NCBI GenBank assembly: GCA_017893485.1
Contig: CM030368.1
Location: forward strand, 177,316,504 to 177,380,503
DNA from: Hemerocallis citrina
Taxonomy: Eukaryota; Streptophyta; Magnoliopsida; Asparagales; Asphodelaceae
Length of the DNA: 64,000 nucleotides
Reading direction: 5' to 3'
The notes under the pieces were generated by a model. The model saw only the letters and a list, made by a program, of their open reading frames with translations. It was not told where the DNA came from and searched no databases. Position 1 is the stretch's first letter. Every line of letters begins with the position of its first letter. The translations under genes were made by a program, and so were the position numbers. Positions 43,960-54,631 of this stretch are shown piece after piece.

Positions 43960-44515
43960 TGGTGTTCAGTTTATGTTGTTCTAAGCTTACACATTTTGAA
44001 CTTTATGTTCAGTTTATGTTGTTCTGAGCTTACACATTTTGAACTTTATGTTCAATTTCTGTTGTTCTGAGCTTACACATTTTAACTTCATGTTCAGTTT
44101 CATGTTCAGTTTCTGTTGTTCTGAGCTTACACATTTTGAACTTCATGTTCAGTTTCTGTTGTTCTGAGCTTACACATTTTGAACATCATGTTCAGTTTCT
44201 GTTGTTCAGAGCTTACACATTTTGATATTCATGTTTAGTTTATGTTGTTCTGAGCTTACACATTTTGAACATCATGTTCAGTTTCTGTTGTTCTGAGCTT
44301 ACACATTTTGATATTCATGTTCAGTTTATGTTCTTTTGAGCTTACACATTTTGAACTTCATGTTTAGTTTCTGTTGTTCTGAGCTTACACATTTTGAACA
44401 TCATGTTCAGTTTCTGTTGTTCTGAGCTTACACATTTTGAACATCATGTTCAGTTTCTGTTGTTCAGAGCTTACACATTTTGATATTCATGTTCAGTTTA
44501 TGTTGTTCTGAGCTA
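43960..44515. repeat. About 43-bp tandem array (CTGAGCTTACACATTTTGAA)
   Basis: About a dozen units of roughly 43 bases contain GTTGTTCTGAGCTTACACA, TTTTGAACTTCATGTTCAG and TTTCTGTT. Related single units appear at 43190-43330. Inverted units lie at 45110-45500, so the array forms part of both arms of the nested foldback element. Confidence 0.9.
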
Positions 44516-44902
44516 TATATTATAAATAATGTTATTTGCTTCAACCAACATGTTCATGTTCAGTCCATCCTCAACCAAGCCCAATAACAGAACACGAGAA
44601 ATTAATATCTTAAATAATGTTATTTATTTCAATACATTGATAGTATACTTGCTTCTATAACGCACAAGTACATCAAAAATTTTACAAATTTAGTAACTAT
44701 ACAACTTTTATCACCAAATATACAAGTTTTTTGCTCAAAATGTCAACTGGTGTCGAGTAGTGAGTAGCTCCAAGAAGCACTTCAAGTTGAAATCAACCTG
44801 AAATCAAAATTAAACAGAGCTCATTCAGCCTGGAAACAACAAAATATTTATTTAAAAAATATAGTAGGCTCGGAATACAAAACATCAGTGTCACAAACAC
44901 AA

Positions 44903-45500
44903 GGGTTAAAAACACAATTGTAACCACAAACCAATTTTAACTTTCAACTTCCATTATTTCCATTACAATCCATATATGACGAACACACTAAAACACATTT
45001 AAACCTACTAGCAAAAAACTGACTAACACCAGACCAAACAAATTCATGTTAATTCAAACATGAAGAGGGTCAGAACAACACCACCAAAAATTGAACATGA
45101 AGCTCAGAGCAACAGAAAATTGAACAACATAAACTGAACATGAAGTTCAAAATGTGTAAGCTCAGAACAAGATAAACCAAATGGAGATTATACAAAAGGG
45201 TTAAAAACAAAATTGTAACCACAAACTAGTTTTAACTTTCAACTTCCATTTTTTCCATTACAATCCATACATGACCAACACAGTAAAACACATTTAAACC
45301 TCCTGGCAAAAAACTAACTGACACCAGACCAAACAAATTCAAACCTGTAAGGTCAGAACAACACCACCAAAAACTGAACATGAAGCTCAGAACAACAGAA
45401 AGTGAACAACATAAACTGAACATGAAGTTCAAAATGTGTAAGCTCAGAACAACAGAAACTGGAGATGAAGTTCAAAATGTGTAAGCTCAGAACAACAGAA
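44903..45500. repeat. About 294-bp tandem duplication in the right arm
   Basis: AAGGGTTAAAAACA-AATTGTAACC starts near 44903 and again near 45197. The following 290 bases of each copy match with scattered changes (CAACTTCCATT, ACCAGACCAAACAAATTCA, AACATGAAGCTCAGA). Both copies are inverted relative to the single left-arm copy near 43800-43950. Confidence 0.82.
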
Positions 45501-46270
45501 ACTGAACACCACCAACCACCAAAAAAATTTTGTATACCAATTGTCGAAAACAGATACTGAACATGAAGCTGAAATGACTTGCACACTAACCTTGTAGGAG
45601 GGTGCAAAAAAACAAAGTCATTTTACTTGTCTTGTATAAACTTTTCATCACTCCCTACACACTCCAAAAGGAAAAAATCATGAATAAACAAAATCATGCA
45701 TAAACTTTTCATCACTGCTTACTAATAAATCAAGCAAGAAGATAGTCAAATGCAGAAATTTGAGTTTGTCAATAGGGCTGCTTTATTAAGCCATGCCTAC
45801 TAGTTCCAAACAAATATTTTTTTTTGCATCTCCACCTCTTCTCAGGATCAATCGAACTCCTCTCATAATAGACTTACTCATGTATATATATAGAGTAAAA
45901 AACCAGTAGGCTCAGAACACACTATTCAAAACTGGGGCTGCATTGGGGTGCCGTGCCAACTAGAATATGATATATAAATAATCAAGCATAAATACAACAA
46001 GCTGAAAAATTATTCATATCATAAAGTGTTTCGCATCACTGCGTACACCAACACACCGAAGGAGAGAATCAAACCCCAGAAGGCTTAAATGAGTATCCAA
46101 CACTTTAAATGTAAGGTAAGTGTTGAGGGCATTGGGGATTCCACAACATTCATTCATTTCTTCCCCATCTTCTCTCCCTCTCATTCCACAAACTCTACTA
46201 AAACTTTGCATAAATATCATGGCACACAGCCAAATACGCTTCAAAACAATAATTTCAATCCCCAAAAATA

Positions 46271-47041
<771 letters not shown>

Positions 47042-47047
47042 GTAAAA

Positions 47048-47197
47048 GGGATACGAGCAACTTTCTCATTTAGTAAATGAGCAATTGATTATGTGGCATG
47101 CATGTGATACATTGGACAACTAACCCTTTTAAGGCTTTTCCAATCATATGTATGCCACATCATCAATTACTTATTTACTAAATGAGCAAGTTGCTCA

Positions 47198-47202
<5 letters not shown>
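47048..47202. mobile_element. 155-bp MITE in a TA microsatellite
   Basis: The two halves are inverted copies: GGGATACGAGCAACTTTCTC on the left and GGGTATGAGCAACTTGCTC on the minus strand at the right, continuing through ATTTAGTAAAT and ATGTGGCAT. It is bordered by TA-rich runs on both sides, so its duplication cannot be defined. No coding capacity. Confidence 0.78.
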
Positions 47203-47265
<63 letters not shown>

Positions 47266-47421
47266 AAACACAAAGAAAGCTATCAAGTGGCTCTCATTCA
47301 ATCCACCCAAAAATCAATGACCCAGATCTAACATCAAAAACATATTTTTCCCTCCCAAAAGTTTTCCCCCAAAACTCAAATTCAAATCCCCCACCCAAAA
47401 AAACTCCCATATTTATTTAAT

Positions 47422-47485
<64 letters not shown>

Positions 47486-47730
47486 CCCTCTCCCTCTTCT
47501 ATTAAAAAAATTAAGAAAATAAAAATTCCTAAAAAAAAATTAAAAACTAAAAAACTAAAAGAATTTAAAATTTAAAAACTTTAAAAATAATTCAAAAAAT
47601 CAAAAAAATAATATAATATATCTTTTGCTGGACCCCTAAAAGTTTTCCATATAATATGTTTGCTACTTCAATTAATTTGCTGGACCTCCAAAACTATCTT
47701 ATATGATCAAACAAGGTGCACCGTTTCGAA
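47203..47730. repeat. Microsatellite-rich spacer: (TA)n, (CT)n, A-rich
   Basis: (TA)n covers about 47203-47261 and (CT)n about 47426-47484, followed by an A-rich segment to 47630. The words AAAGTTTTCC and GCTGGACC occur twice (47625-47700). No gene is seen. It may be the body of the Helitron whose 3' end lies at 47766. Confidence 0.6.
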
Positions 47731-47731
47731 A

Positions 47732-47766
47732 ACGTGCCATAGGCACGTGTCAACGAGCAAACCTAG
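47732..47766 (+). mobile_element. Helitron-type 3' terminus
   Basis: A perfect 7-bp hairpin ACGTGCC-ATA-GGCACGT (47732-47748) is followed after 14 bases by CTAG (47763-47766) and then T. This is the structure of a plant Helitron 3' end. The matching 5' end was not found. Confidence 0.65.
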
Positions 47767-47820
47767 TGTGTGTGTATATATATATATATATATACTATCT
47801 CAGGTTTGAACAAATTACTG

Positions 47821-47851
<31 letters not shown>

Positions 47852-47938
47852 TGTTTTTTGTTTTTTGTTTTTTTTTTTGGCTTGATTGTCATAACGTGAA
47901 AGGTTCGATAAGTTGTCTGTTATATATATATATATGTA

Positions 47939-47981
<43 letters not shown>

Positions 47982-48604
47982 TATTTTAATGGGAGAGTTG
48001 GGGATGTAAACAAACAAACCCTAATTTTGTAACTGAGTAAACCCATGCAATATACGGTCAAATTAAATCCCCTAATCATACCATCTGATGCATGTGCAAT
48101 CCCTACCCAAAAAAAAAAGGGTGCTTCATCTTCTCTGTTGGAAAAGAAACCCTAAATCCAGAACATCTCTCCTCCACCCATCGTCGCTTCCTCTCCCGCT
48201 CATCCGCCCTCCCATCGCGCACCCACGTCCCGCCTCCCCGCTCAGCCGCTCTTATGTTTAGGGGTAATCTGCACGTGCGACAATGCCTAATGTAATTTTG
48301 GAATTTCCAGTCCAAAAATTATCTCCAAATCCATCATCAAAATTCGATCTTTTGCCTAGATCTAGATTCAGATCTGCCAATTGTTTGGTAAAAGGTAATG
48401 ATTTCGGTATAAAGCCACTTTCTTTCTCAACCCTTTTTTGATTGCGTGTTTTTTTTAAGAATTCCCCTCATCCCCCCCCCCCCCATCTTTTGGCTCTATA
48501 AATACATAGATTTTATCAATTTGTATTTAGTGAAGATTTTGAGGACAAAAAGATTTAATTTTTAGGGGTTTTTTAGGGTTTGATTTTAGCAAGATTTGAA
48601 GAGA

Positions 48605-48688
48605 ATGGCGAATGAATCATCAGGTGGCAATGTGGTGACTAAGCCGCCGCCGAACCCGTCGCCGTTGAGAAATTCCAAGTTTTTTCAG
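48605..48688 (+). pseudogene. UDP-glucuronate decarboxylase (UXS) exon 1 fragment
   Basis: ATG at 48605 opens MANESSGGNVVTKPPPNPSP followed by LRNSKFFQ and an intact donor (CAG|GTAAAA). This is the N-terminus of cytosolic UXS enzymes, which convert UDP-glucuronate to UDP-xylose for cell-wall synthesis. The preceding 300 bases look like its leader and 5' untranslated region, with an AAACCCTAAATC word. It is carried inside a Helitron and the catalytic domain is absent. Confidence 0.82.
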
Positions 48689-49222
48689 GTAAAAGAGTTG
48701 CTTCTTTTAGTAGATTTTTTGGTAAATTGAAATGAATTTAAAAATGAGATATCTTATGTGTATCCCAAATTGTACCCATATTTTAGTTGACGCGTTGGAT
48801 TACTACGTGGAATCTGAATAAAAGAAAACAATTAATTTTACAATGTCTGATTAGGTGATGATACGATGTAACTGTATCTGTCAATTAGATTCCACATAAG
48901 AGTCAAAACACATCTATTACATTAAGATGCAGCTGTAGCACTATTTTTTTTTTGGGTGTCAAAGTAAATTTGGAATGGAGAATTAAAATATAGGATTTGG
49001 AACAAAAAAAAGCACCATTTTCTGTACTTTATGCTACTTTGTGTCAAACTAACATACCCTTTTGGATTGTGTTTGATTGGTAGAAATCCCACATTTGAAT
49101 AAGGTGCTGTATGTGGCAGTTTGTGTGTGGGTTATTGAGTTGTGGATTGTGTGGGGTTGATACTTGAGTTTGTGGGTTTTTGCGGATGGTTGAGTTATTT
49201 TTTTATATATGTTCATTGGCAG

Positions 49223-49286
49223 GCGAATATGAGGAATTCGGTCACTGAAGGGGATGAATTTATTGATGGAGAATGAGAAGAACGAG
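49223..49286 (+). pseudogene. UXS exon 2 fragment, internally deleted
   Basis: After an acceptor (GGCAG) the exon starts ANMR, where UXS has ANMRILVTGGAGFIG. The glycine-rich NAD-binding motif is mutated (SVTEGDEFI) and about 20 bases are lost, so MENEKNE-coding bases follow in another frame. The donor GTAATT is kept. The fragment is non-functional. Confidence 0.78.
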
Positions 49287-50070
49287 GTAATTGTCTCTAA
49301 AGATTGTTCTGAATGATTTGTTTCTTTGGAAATATTTTTCTTAGGGTGCGTGTCAGTGACGTGCATATAGCATAATTATAACAATTATCTATGTAAAAGT
49401 TTAAATTTCAATTCCCTGTTTGAATGTGGTGGCTTGAGAACTACAGTTGTTTTTTGAGTGGAGATGCAGATTTTAATTAGCATACCGGTGTCTCCACTTG
49501 GAAAATGAGGTCATCTTTGGTGTTAATGATGAATGATGTTTGTCTATGTTGTATAACTATAGTTAGCTCAACTTTTTGGCTGAGATCTTAAACAGACCAT
49601 TAGGGATTGTGTACTTCGGGATATGGCTCCATATGTTAAACTTCAATCAAAGGAGGGAATGAACTTAATCTTTTTCTTTGTAATATGCAGGTAAGAAACA
49701 CTACTGACCTTAATTTCTAATATTTTTCCGTGAAGTCTTAGGCTTTAAATTGTATAATAGGATAAGTTAATTAGGAAGTTAGTCAACAAGATGAGCAGTA
49801 AGGTATTGCAGATTTGGGATAAACAATTAAAAAGACTATTAAAATGGTTAACATATGTGTTATGGAGGCCAAAAGTTTGTAATAGTAATGAGGAGATAGT
49901 TAATGTGGAAAAGGGAACTAGGAATAGTGTTAGTCGTTGTTCTGCCGTGCATTATTAAGTCTATGAGAAACTTATTGATTGAATTATGTTATGTACTGTG
50001 TAGAATTTACCTTTTATACTTATAATTCTATATCTCTTATTGAATCATTCTGATTTCTTTGGTTTTAAAA
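49287..50070. other. Helitron interior without a recognised gene
   Basis: Intron-like AT-rich sequence. A short exon-like stretch near 49620-49690 (MAPYVKLQSKEGMNLIF) is followed by TGCAG|GTAAG. It matches nothing I recognise. Confidence 0.35.
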
Positions 50071-50245
50071 GAAAAATCAAAGTCAATGAGTAATTCAGAG
50101 TCTAAAAAAGATGGATCTATGCATATTGCTGCCCAGACATCTACTTTTCGAGAACTTGCTGCGGCTACTAAGAACTTTAGGAAGCCTTTTGGGTGAAGGG
50201 GGATTTGGTCGCGTTTATAAAGGGCATTTAGAGAGTTCCGGGCAG
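50071..50245 (+). pseudogene. PBS1-like cytoplasmic kinase exon fragment
   Basis: The frame reads AAQTSTFRELAAATKNFR and then, after a one-base shift, LLGEGGFGRVYKGHLESSGQ, ending at a donor (CAG|GTGAG). The sequence up to the glycine-rich ATP-binding loop and the exon end after GQ match plant PBS1-like receptor-like cytoplasmic kinases, which act in immune signalling. Only the N-terminal exon is present. The frameshift shows it is inactive. Confidence 0.85.
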
Positions 50246-50455
50246 GTGAGATAAATATAACTTTTAAATTATTTTTATCTTAGGAATGTGTTTGATCTGG
50301 ACCATAGTCACAAAATTAAGAAGAATCATTTACTATATCTTTTCTTATGGGCATTCTATTTTATTTATCTATTTTTGAGTTGTCCACTTTGAGTTGTCCA
50401 CTTTTTTTATCTATTTTTTTCTTTTGATTTTTTTATTTGTTTTATATTTGAATAG

Positions 50456-50593
50456 ATTCCCTGTGGATGATCATGGCACTGTGCAGTCAGTTGTTCAGTA
50501 CATCCAAGAGACTTATGGCTTCAATATTCAATAATAAACTGGTCATGCCTACAAGTCGGTAACTCACAGATGCCAAATTATCTGCCAATGGAG
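50456..50593 (+). pseudogene. ARGONAUTE PAZ-domain exon fragment 1
   Basis: After an AG acceptor the frame reads FPVDDHGTVQSVVQYIQETY GFNIQ, then TAA TAA and frameshifted remains of the WPCLQVGN-QRPNYLPME block of plant AGO1-type PAZ domains, ending at a donor (GAG|GTATG). PAZ binds the 3' end of small RNAs. The stops make it a dead fragment carried in the Helitron. Confidence 0.87.
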
Positions 50594-50740
50594 GTATGTT
50601 GTCAAACTTTTTGTCTCGACTATGATTTTAGTTATCTTGCTAATCTCTGGAATGAAAACAGTTTCATATACCTCAATGATCTTGCCAATACATCTCTATA
50701 GTGTGGATATATTTAACTTTTAATATTGTTGCATACTTAG

Positions 50741-50857
50741 GTATGCAAGATTGTTGAAGGCCAGAGGTACTCAAAGAAGTTGAATGAGAAACAAATAACT
50801 GCTCTTCATAAGGTGACCTGTCAATGTCCTACCGATTGGGAGCAAGATATATTACGG
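50741..50857 (+). pseudogene. ARGONAUTE PAZ-domain exon fragment 2
   Basis: The frame reads [20 protein letters not shown] and [19 protein letters not shown], closely following the AGO1 PAZ C-terminal segment, and ends before GTACTG. The exon is open and collinear with fragment 1 across a 147-base intron. The gene part was therefore captured as genomic DNA with introns. Confidence 0.88.
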
Positions 50858-51102
50858 GTACTGTATCTGTCTATTAAGAAGAATGATTTAATATATCTTT
50901 TCTTATGAGCATTTTATTTAATTTAATGACTATATACTTTTTGTATTCGTGCATTGCACGTGCATTATACTAGTATATATATAACAGACAACTTATCGAA
51001 CCTTTCACATTATGACAATTGAGCAAAAAAAAAAACAAAAAACAAAAAAACAAAAAACAAAATAAAACAAAACAAAACAAAACAGTAATTTGTTCAAACC
51101 TG

Positions 51103-51345
51103 AAGGTGGTCCACTCGGTGCGCCCCCATGCTGAGGCGAGACTTGGGGATAGTCTTGCTACTGGCTCCCCGTTCGAGGGCCGTCCCAATCTTTTGGCCCT
51201 CCAATGAGGAGGTGGATATGGAAGCTAGACTTCTGAACATCCTTTCATCACCACCATTACCACCACCCCCTCTTTCCATAATCAGGTTGTGCGCTTGCCG
51301 CTCTGGAATCTCGTGCAAGGGTGTGCCTTTTCCGTAATAGACGAA
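51103..51345 (-). CDS. Unrecognised exon-like frame, Gly- and Ser-rich
   Basis: The minus frame is open from a TGA near 51350 and reads VYYGKGTPLHEIPERQAHN, LIMERGGGGNGGDERMFRSL, SSLEGQKIGTALERGA and RLSMGAHRVDHLQ. Its last codon CAG abuts GTTTGAAC, which is the border of the foldback MITE, so a splice donor may coincide with the MITE end. The balanced residue composition is unlike the surrounding AT-rich DNA. I do not recognise the protein. It may be one exon of a host gene or a captured fragment. Confidence 0.35.
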
Positions 51346-54180
51346 CCATCACGTGACCCAATGTAACATATTTATAGTTCGAATAGAACGTCTAAGGAGT
51401 ATAAGGTGCGGGTAATCTCTAAATTCTCGAAACGAAGCAATGCTGAATGGTTTAAAAAAAACCTCTTAATAGATATTCTAGAGAAATAAGAAGTCTCATC
51501 TTTCTAGCTATGCATGTGATGGCATGTGTTTTGAAAAAAAAGTTAATGCCTTAAGTTCGAACAAAGACGAGAGAAAGTCGATGTGATTTGGGAAGTCAGG
51601 GGATTGGCATGAGATTTTCTTTATTGCAAAAGGCCCCTAATGAGAGAGAAACAAATGAATTAAGTGTTTGGGAAGTCAGAGGACTGGCATGAGATATTCT
51701 TTATTTTGATTTACTTTTAGTTTTCCTACTTCCATATTTGGGGACGATCTATAAACGAGGCGAGGTTTTTGGGGACTAACCATTGATTTAATTTAATTTC
51801 TTTTTATTTATTACTTTACTGGTTGAAATTTGCCGTGCACCAAGTGAACAAACCTCCTTTGATGCATGTTGCGATGACTGTGTGGAATAATTGGATGCTA
51901 ACGTTCTTACTGAACAAGGAAGCATGCACTGCGTCCCATAGTGTTCTTGAAACAGAAACGGGTTATCTGCCAAAGACATCCCATCATCCAATTATTATTC
52001 TATGGATGCACACATCATACGAGAAAGTACAGTACATACAAATAAAAAATGCACAAGCTGATTTATCCTTTCATACGTTTTAATGTCCATTCAAAACAAT
52101 GACAATCCATTCATTAAGACCTAGAGTGACTTATCATTAAAGAGCAATTAGCTCTAAACGCTATGTGTATGGCTGACCTTTATCCTGCAAAAAAAATAAA
52201 ACAAAAAGGATTAGTCTTCCTCATTTTAATATTAACAAAGGTTTTGTTCATTGAAATCAACAGCTAGCATTAGCGGGGTTCACTCCATCGGTAATAATAG
52301 CTTTTCAGTGTTTTGATTTGTGTTTTGCATTATAGTAGCAGAACATTCACATGATGCATGCTCCTTGAAACTATCTCTAATTGTCTTACTTAACCTTACT
52401 CCATCAGTAATAATAGCTTTTCAGTGTTTTGATTTGTATTCCGCATTATAGTAGCAGAACATTCACATGATGCATGCTCCTTCAAACTTTCTCTAATTGT
52501 CTTACTTAACCTTTAATTTGCATAGAACTACTACCTAGTCAACTTGTTTTAATAGGCGATGAAATAATTCATCTTCACTCGTGTTTTTAACTCATTAATT
52601 GTCTCACTTTCCTTTAGTTTGCATAGAACTAAACCTAGTCAAATTGTTTTAATAGATAATGAAGTTATTCATCTTCACTTGTGATTGAAACCACTATTAT
52701 ATTTCATTGTGTCTTCAACCACTACTGTTTTTCGTCTCACATGTTTTTGTTCTACTGCTCTTCTTATGCTTCTGAGTTTCAATCGTTGTCACAAGCAGAT
52801 TAGCGAGAATCTCATGCTGCGATAATGTTTGTTGGAAAAAAGCAAATATATCTAGCAAGTACTTAAAACCGGATGCTTGTATTCTACTCAAGTCTAATTA
52901 AGTTGATACATGTATATTAACTGCTACTATAGAAGCAAAACTACAATGCAGACCAACTAATATACTACATAACGCATGTAAAGTGTATTGTAGCCAAATG
53001 GAGATATGTTTAATATACAATAATCACCATTAAACTACATTTACGAATATTTGCTAACCTGAAATTAACGCCAAACTCTGACTACAATTTGATTAAGTAC
53101 CCTAGTCGTCGAAGTAATCTAAAAAAAGGGAAGCATGATGCAACTTAGTACATGATTAGGTTCAAAATTCAAGTAAATCTAAATTACTAAAGAAAAAACA
53201 AATGTTAAAATTTGCTTCTTTTTACTCGTAAACACAAGATTAATGATCAATTTGTAGGATTCATCCGTGCCATATATCAGCTACATAGCAAACAGCAAGT
53301 TATAAATTTGCAGCATTGAAAATCTAACACTTGTGAGTGGGGGAAAATCCAGTTTAATCCAAATAACCGACATACACTTTCTTTTTCTACATGAGCATCT
53401 CCATATATTGAGATTAGAATCAATCTTCGGCTAAAACTTTGCGCTCCAATATTCCAGTAATTTACGCATAAACCCAGGTCAAAATAATGAACAATATTAA
53501 ACAACATTATGCACCCTAATACACTCTTGACATTACATATATCAAACAAGTTAATGGCAACAACCAAAATAAACTCGCAACTCAAATATACCCAAAATTA
53601 AACCGAAATTTAAACAGAAATTAGAAATTAAAAAAAGAGAATAAGGAAGAGAATATTCATACCCTTTCGGCTACCTAGGGTTTCAATCAGAACTACCGAT
53701 TTCAAAACATTGGCCTTTAGAGCAAATCCTGTAAATCGAAATCAAAATTAGAAAGTAGGGTTAAAGATGACAATTTAACCTTCTTCAGCTGCATTGCTAG
53801 GTTTCGCAAAATCGACATCAGAATCGGGGGAAACTCAAGAATCGACTCATTTTCACCATTGAAATCGAAATTAGGGTTAGAAAGAAGAAGCGAAGGAGAA
53901 TAATTCCTAACTGATTGATGCAGTAGAGCCAACTGCATCATCTCCCCAAAATTGAGCGTATCAGCTTAAGTTTGTGGCATATCAGTCCCTGAGCAAATAG
54001 TAGCTTCCTGAGGGACTTATGTGCAAAATAACACAGAATCTTGCGCTAATAACCCTTCATCTGCTTCTCACGGTGATCCCACAAGACACGTGGCTAACTA
54101 TGAGTGGAGGAGAGATGGGGGAAGGTAACACTGTACATCTGGCGATTAGCATTGTTCTTGGTACGCGCGTAGCGCACGTC
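51346..54180. other. Unassigned region with small tandem duplications
   Basis: No gene is recognised. An 84-base partial duplication (TTGGGAAGTCAG-GGA-TGGCATGAGAT) lies near 51588 and 51669. Frames at 51823-52083 (plus) and 53277-53585 and 53717-53941 (minus) are unrecognised. The minus strand around 53650-53950 contains words such as TTAGGGTT that recall a plant 5' leader. A hairpin GCGC-GTA-GCGC near 54160 resembles a Helitron end but lacks a clear CTRR. Confidence 0.4.
52285..52516. repeat. 116-bp tandem duplication
   Basis: CCATCGGTAATAATAGC at 52285 and CCATCAGTAATAATAGC at 52401 begin two copies that match for the full 116 bases with a few changes. A further diverged pair (TTTGCATAGAACTA-ACCTAGTCAA) follows near 52515 and 52618. 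Confidence 0.88.
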
Positions 54181-54631
54181 TTCACTCTACAGCTATATAG
54201 ATAGGCCCTTGTAAATGAGATGATGATATGAATGAATATCAAATTTCTTTCTCTTAATTTTCTTTAGCTTTTTATTTCCTTGCTATCCAAGTTTACTTTG
54301 CTTTTGTGTTTTTGTTTTGCTTGATTGTGTTATCTTTGATCTCTAATGGCTCTGGTGAACACTCGATTGAATCCCAACCGCGATGTGGCCCCTGAAGCAC
54401 AGGGAAACCCATCAATGGTATCAGAACCCATCAACCCATCGACGATGATTGAACCAGTCGGAAGCTCAACGGTCCTCGAGTCTGGATCCGGCTCTGGATC
54501 TGGAATTGGATCACCGAGCAATACGACAAGGGGATCTACTCCCAGGAGTATTGATTCCCAATAGTCAACCGACCTAGAGAAAAGGATGGATATGATGGAA
54601 ATGTCTATGAGGAATCTTACCGCCATCATCC
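54181..54631 (+). pseudogene. Gypsy gag, N-terminal part
   Basis: From ATG 54346 the frame reads MALVNTRLNPNRDVAPEAQG, a Ser/Gly/Pro-rich stretch, and after a TAG at about 54562 the coiled-coil-like segment LEKRMDMMEMSMRNLTAII. This is the start of a plant Gypsy gag-pol, as seen in Athila/chromovirus-type polyproteins. The 160 bases before the ATG have no gene. The frame is cut by a solo LTR at 54632 and resumes at 57986. Confidence 0.75.

Larger units (their letters stand above)
42750..45876. mobile_element. Nested relative of the foldback element
   Basis: Its left end repeats the outer terminal word (AGTCTATTAAGAGCTGGGAA and about 140 further bases) and its right end reads CATAATAGACTTA. 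Flanks CTCATATAT (42741-42749) and CTCATGTAT (45877-45885) are a 9-bp duplication with one mismatch, the length typical of Mutator-like elements. Inner inverted copies match 43085-43180 to 45527-45606 and 43868-43935 to 45180-45250. No transposase is visible. A short frame near 43703 (ELKRKNKKDVSGEPKSLENI) is unrecognised. Confidence 0.72.
47975..50973 (+). mobile_element. Helitron carrying fragments of three host genes
   Basis: The 3' end is classic: hairpin CGTGC-ATT-GCACG (50948-50960), nine bases, then CTAG (50970-50973) followed by T. The 5' end is inferred near 47975-47981, where the TA run gives way to CTATTTTAATGGGAG, similar to many plant Helitron starts; the initial TC is not intact. 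Insertion between A and T inside the TA centre of a foldback MITE fits Helitron behaviour. No Rep-helicase is encoded. Host fragments in the same orientation are UXS (48605-49286), a PBS1-like kinase (50071-50245) and an ARGONAUTE (50456-50857). Confidence 0.83.
47801..51102. mobile_element. Foldback MITE split by a Helitron
   Basis: Left arm 47801-47934 and right arm 50975-51102 are inverted copies. Both run from CAGGTTTGAACAAATTACTG through TTTTGTTTTG repeats, then GTGAAAGGTTCGATAAGTTG and CTGTTATATATA. Without the Helitron they would form a near-perfect hairpin of roughly 270 bases with a TA centre. No flanking duplication was seen. Confidence 0.8.

Noticed and set aside
54155..54185. Hairpin GCGC-GTA-GCGC followed by CTCTACAG as a Helitron end
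   Set aside because: No CTRR occurs at the expected distance and no 5' end or repeat partner is seen.
54408..54428. TGGTATCAGAACCC inside the Gypsy gag, resembling a tRNA-Met primer site
   Set aside because: It lies within an open gag frame (PSMVSEPI), has no LTR end before it and has a mismatch at the critical AGAGC part.
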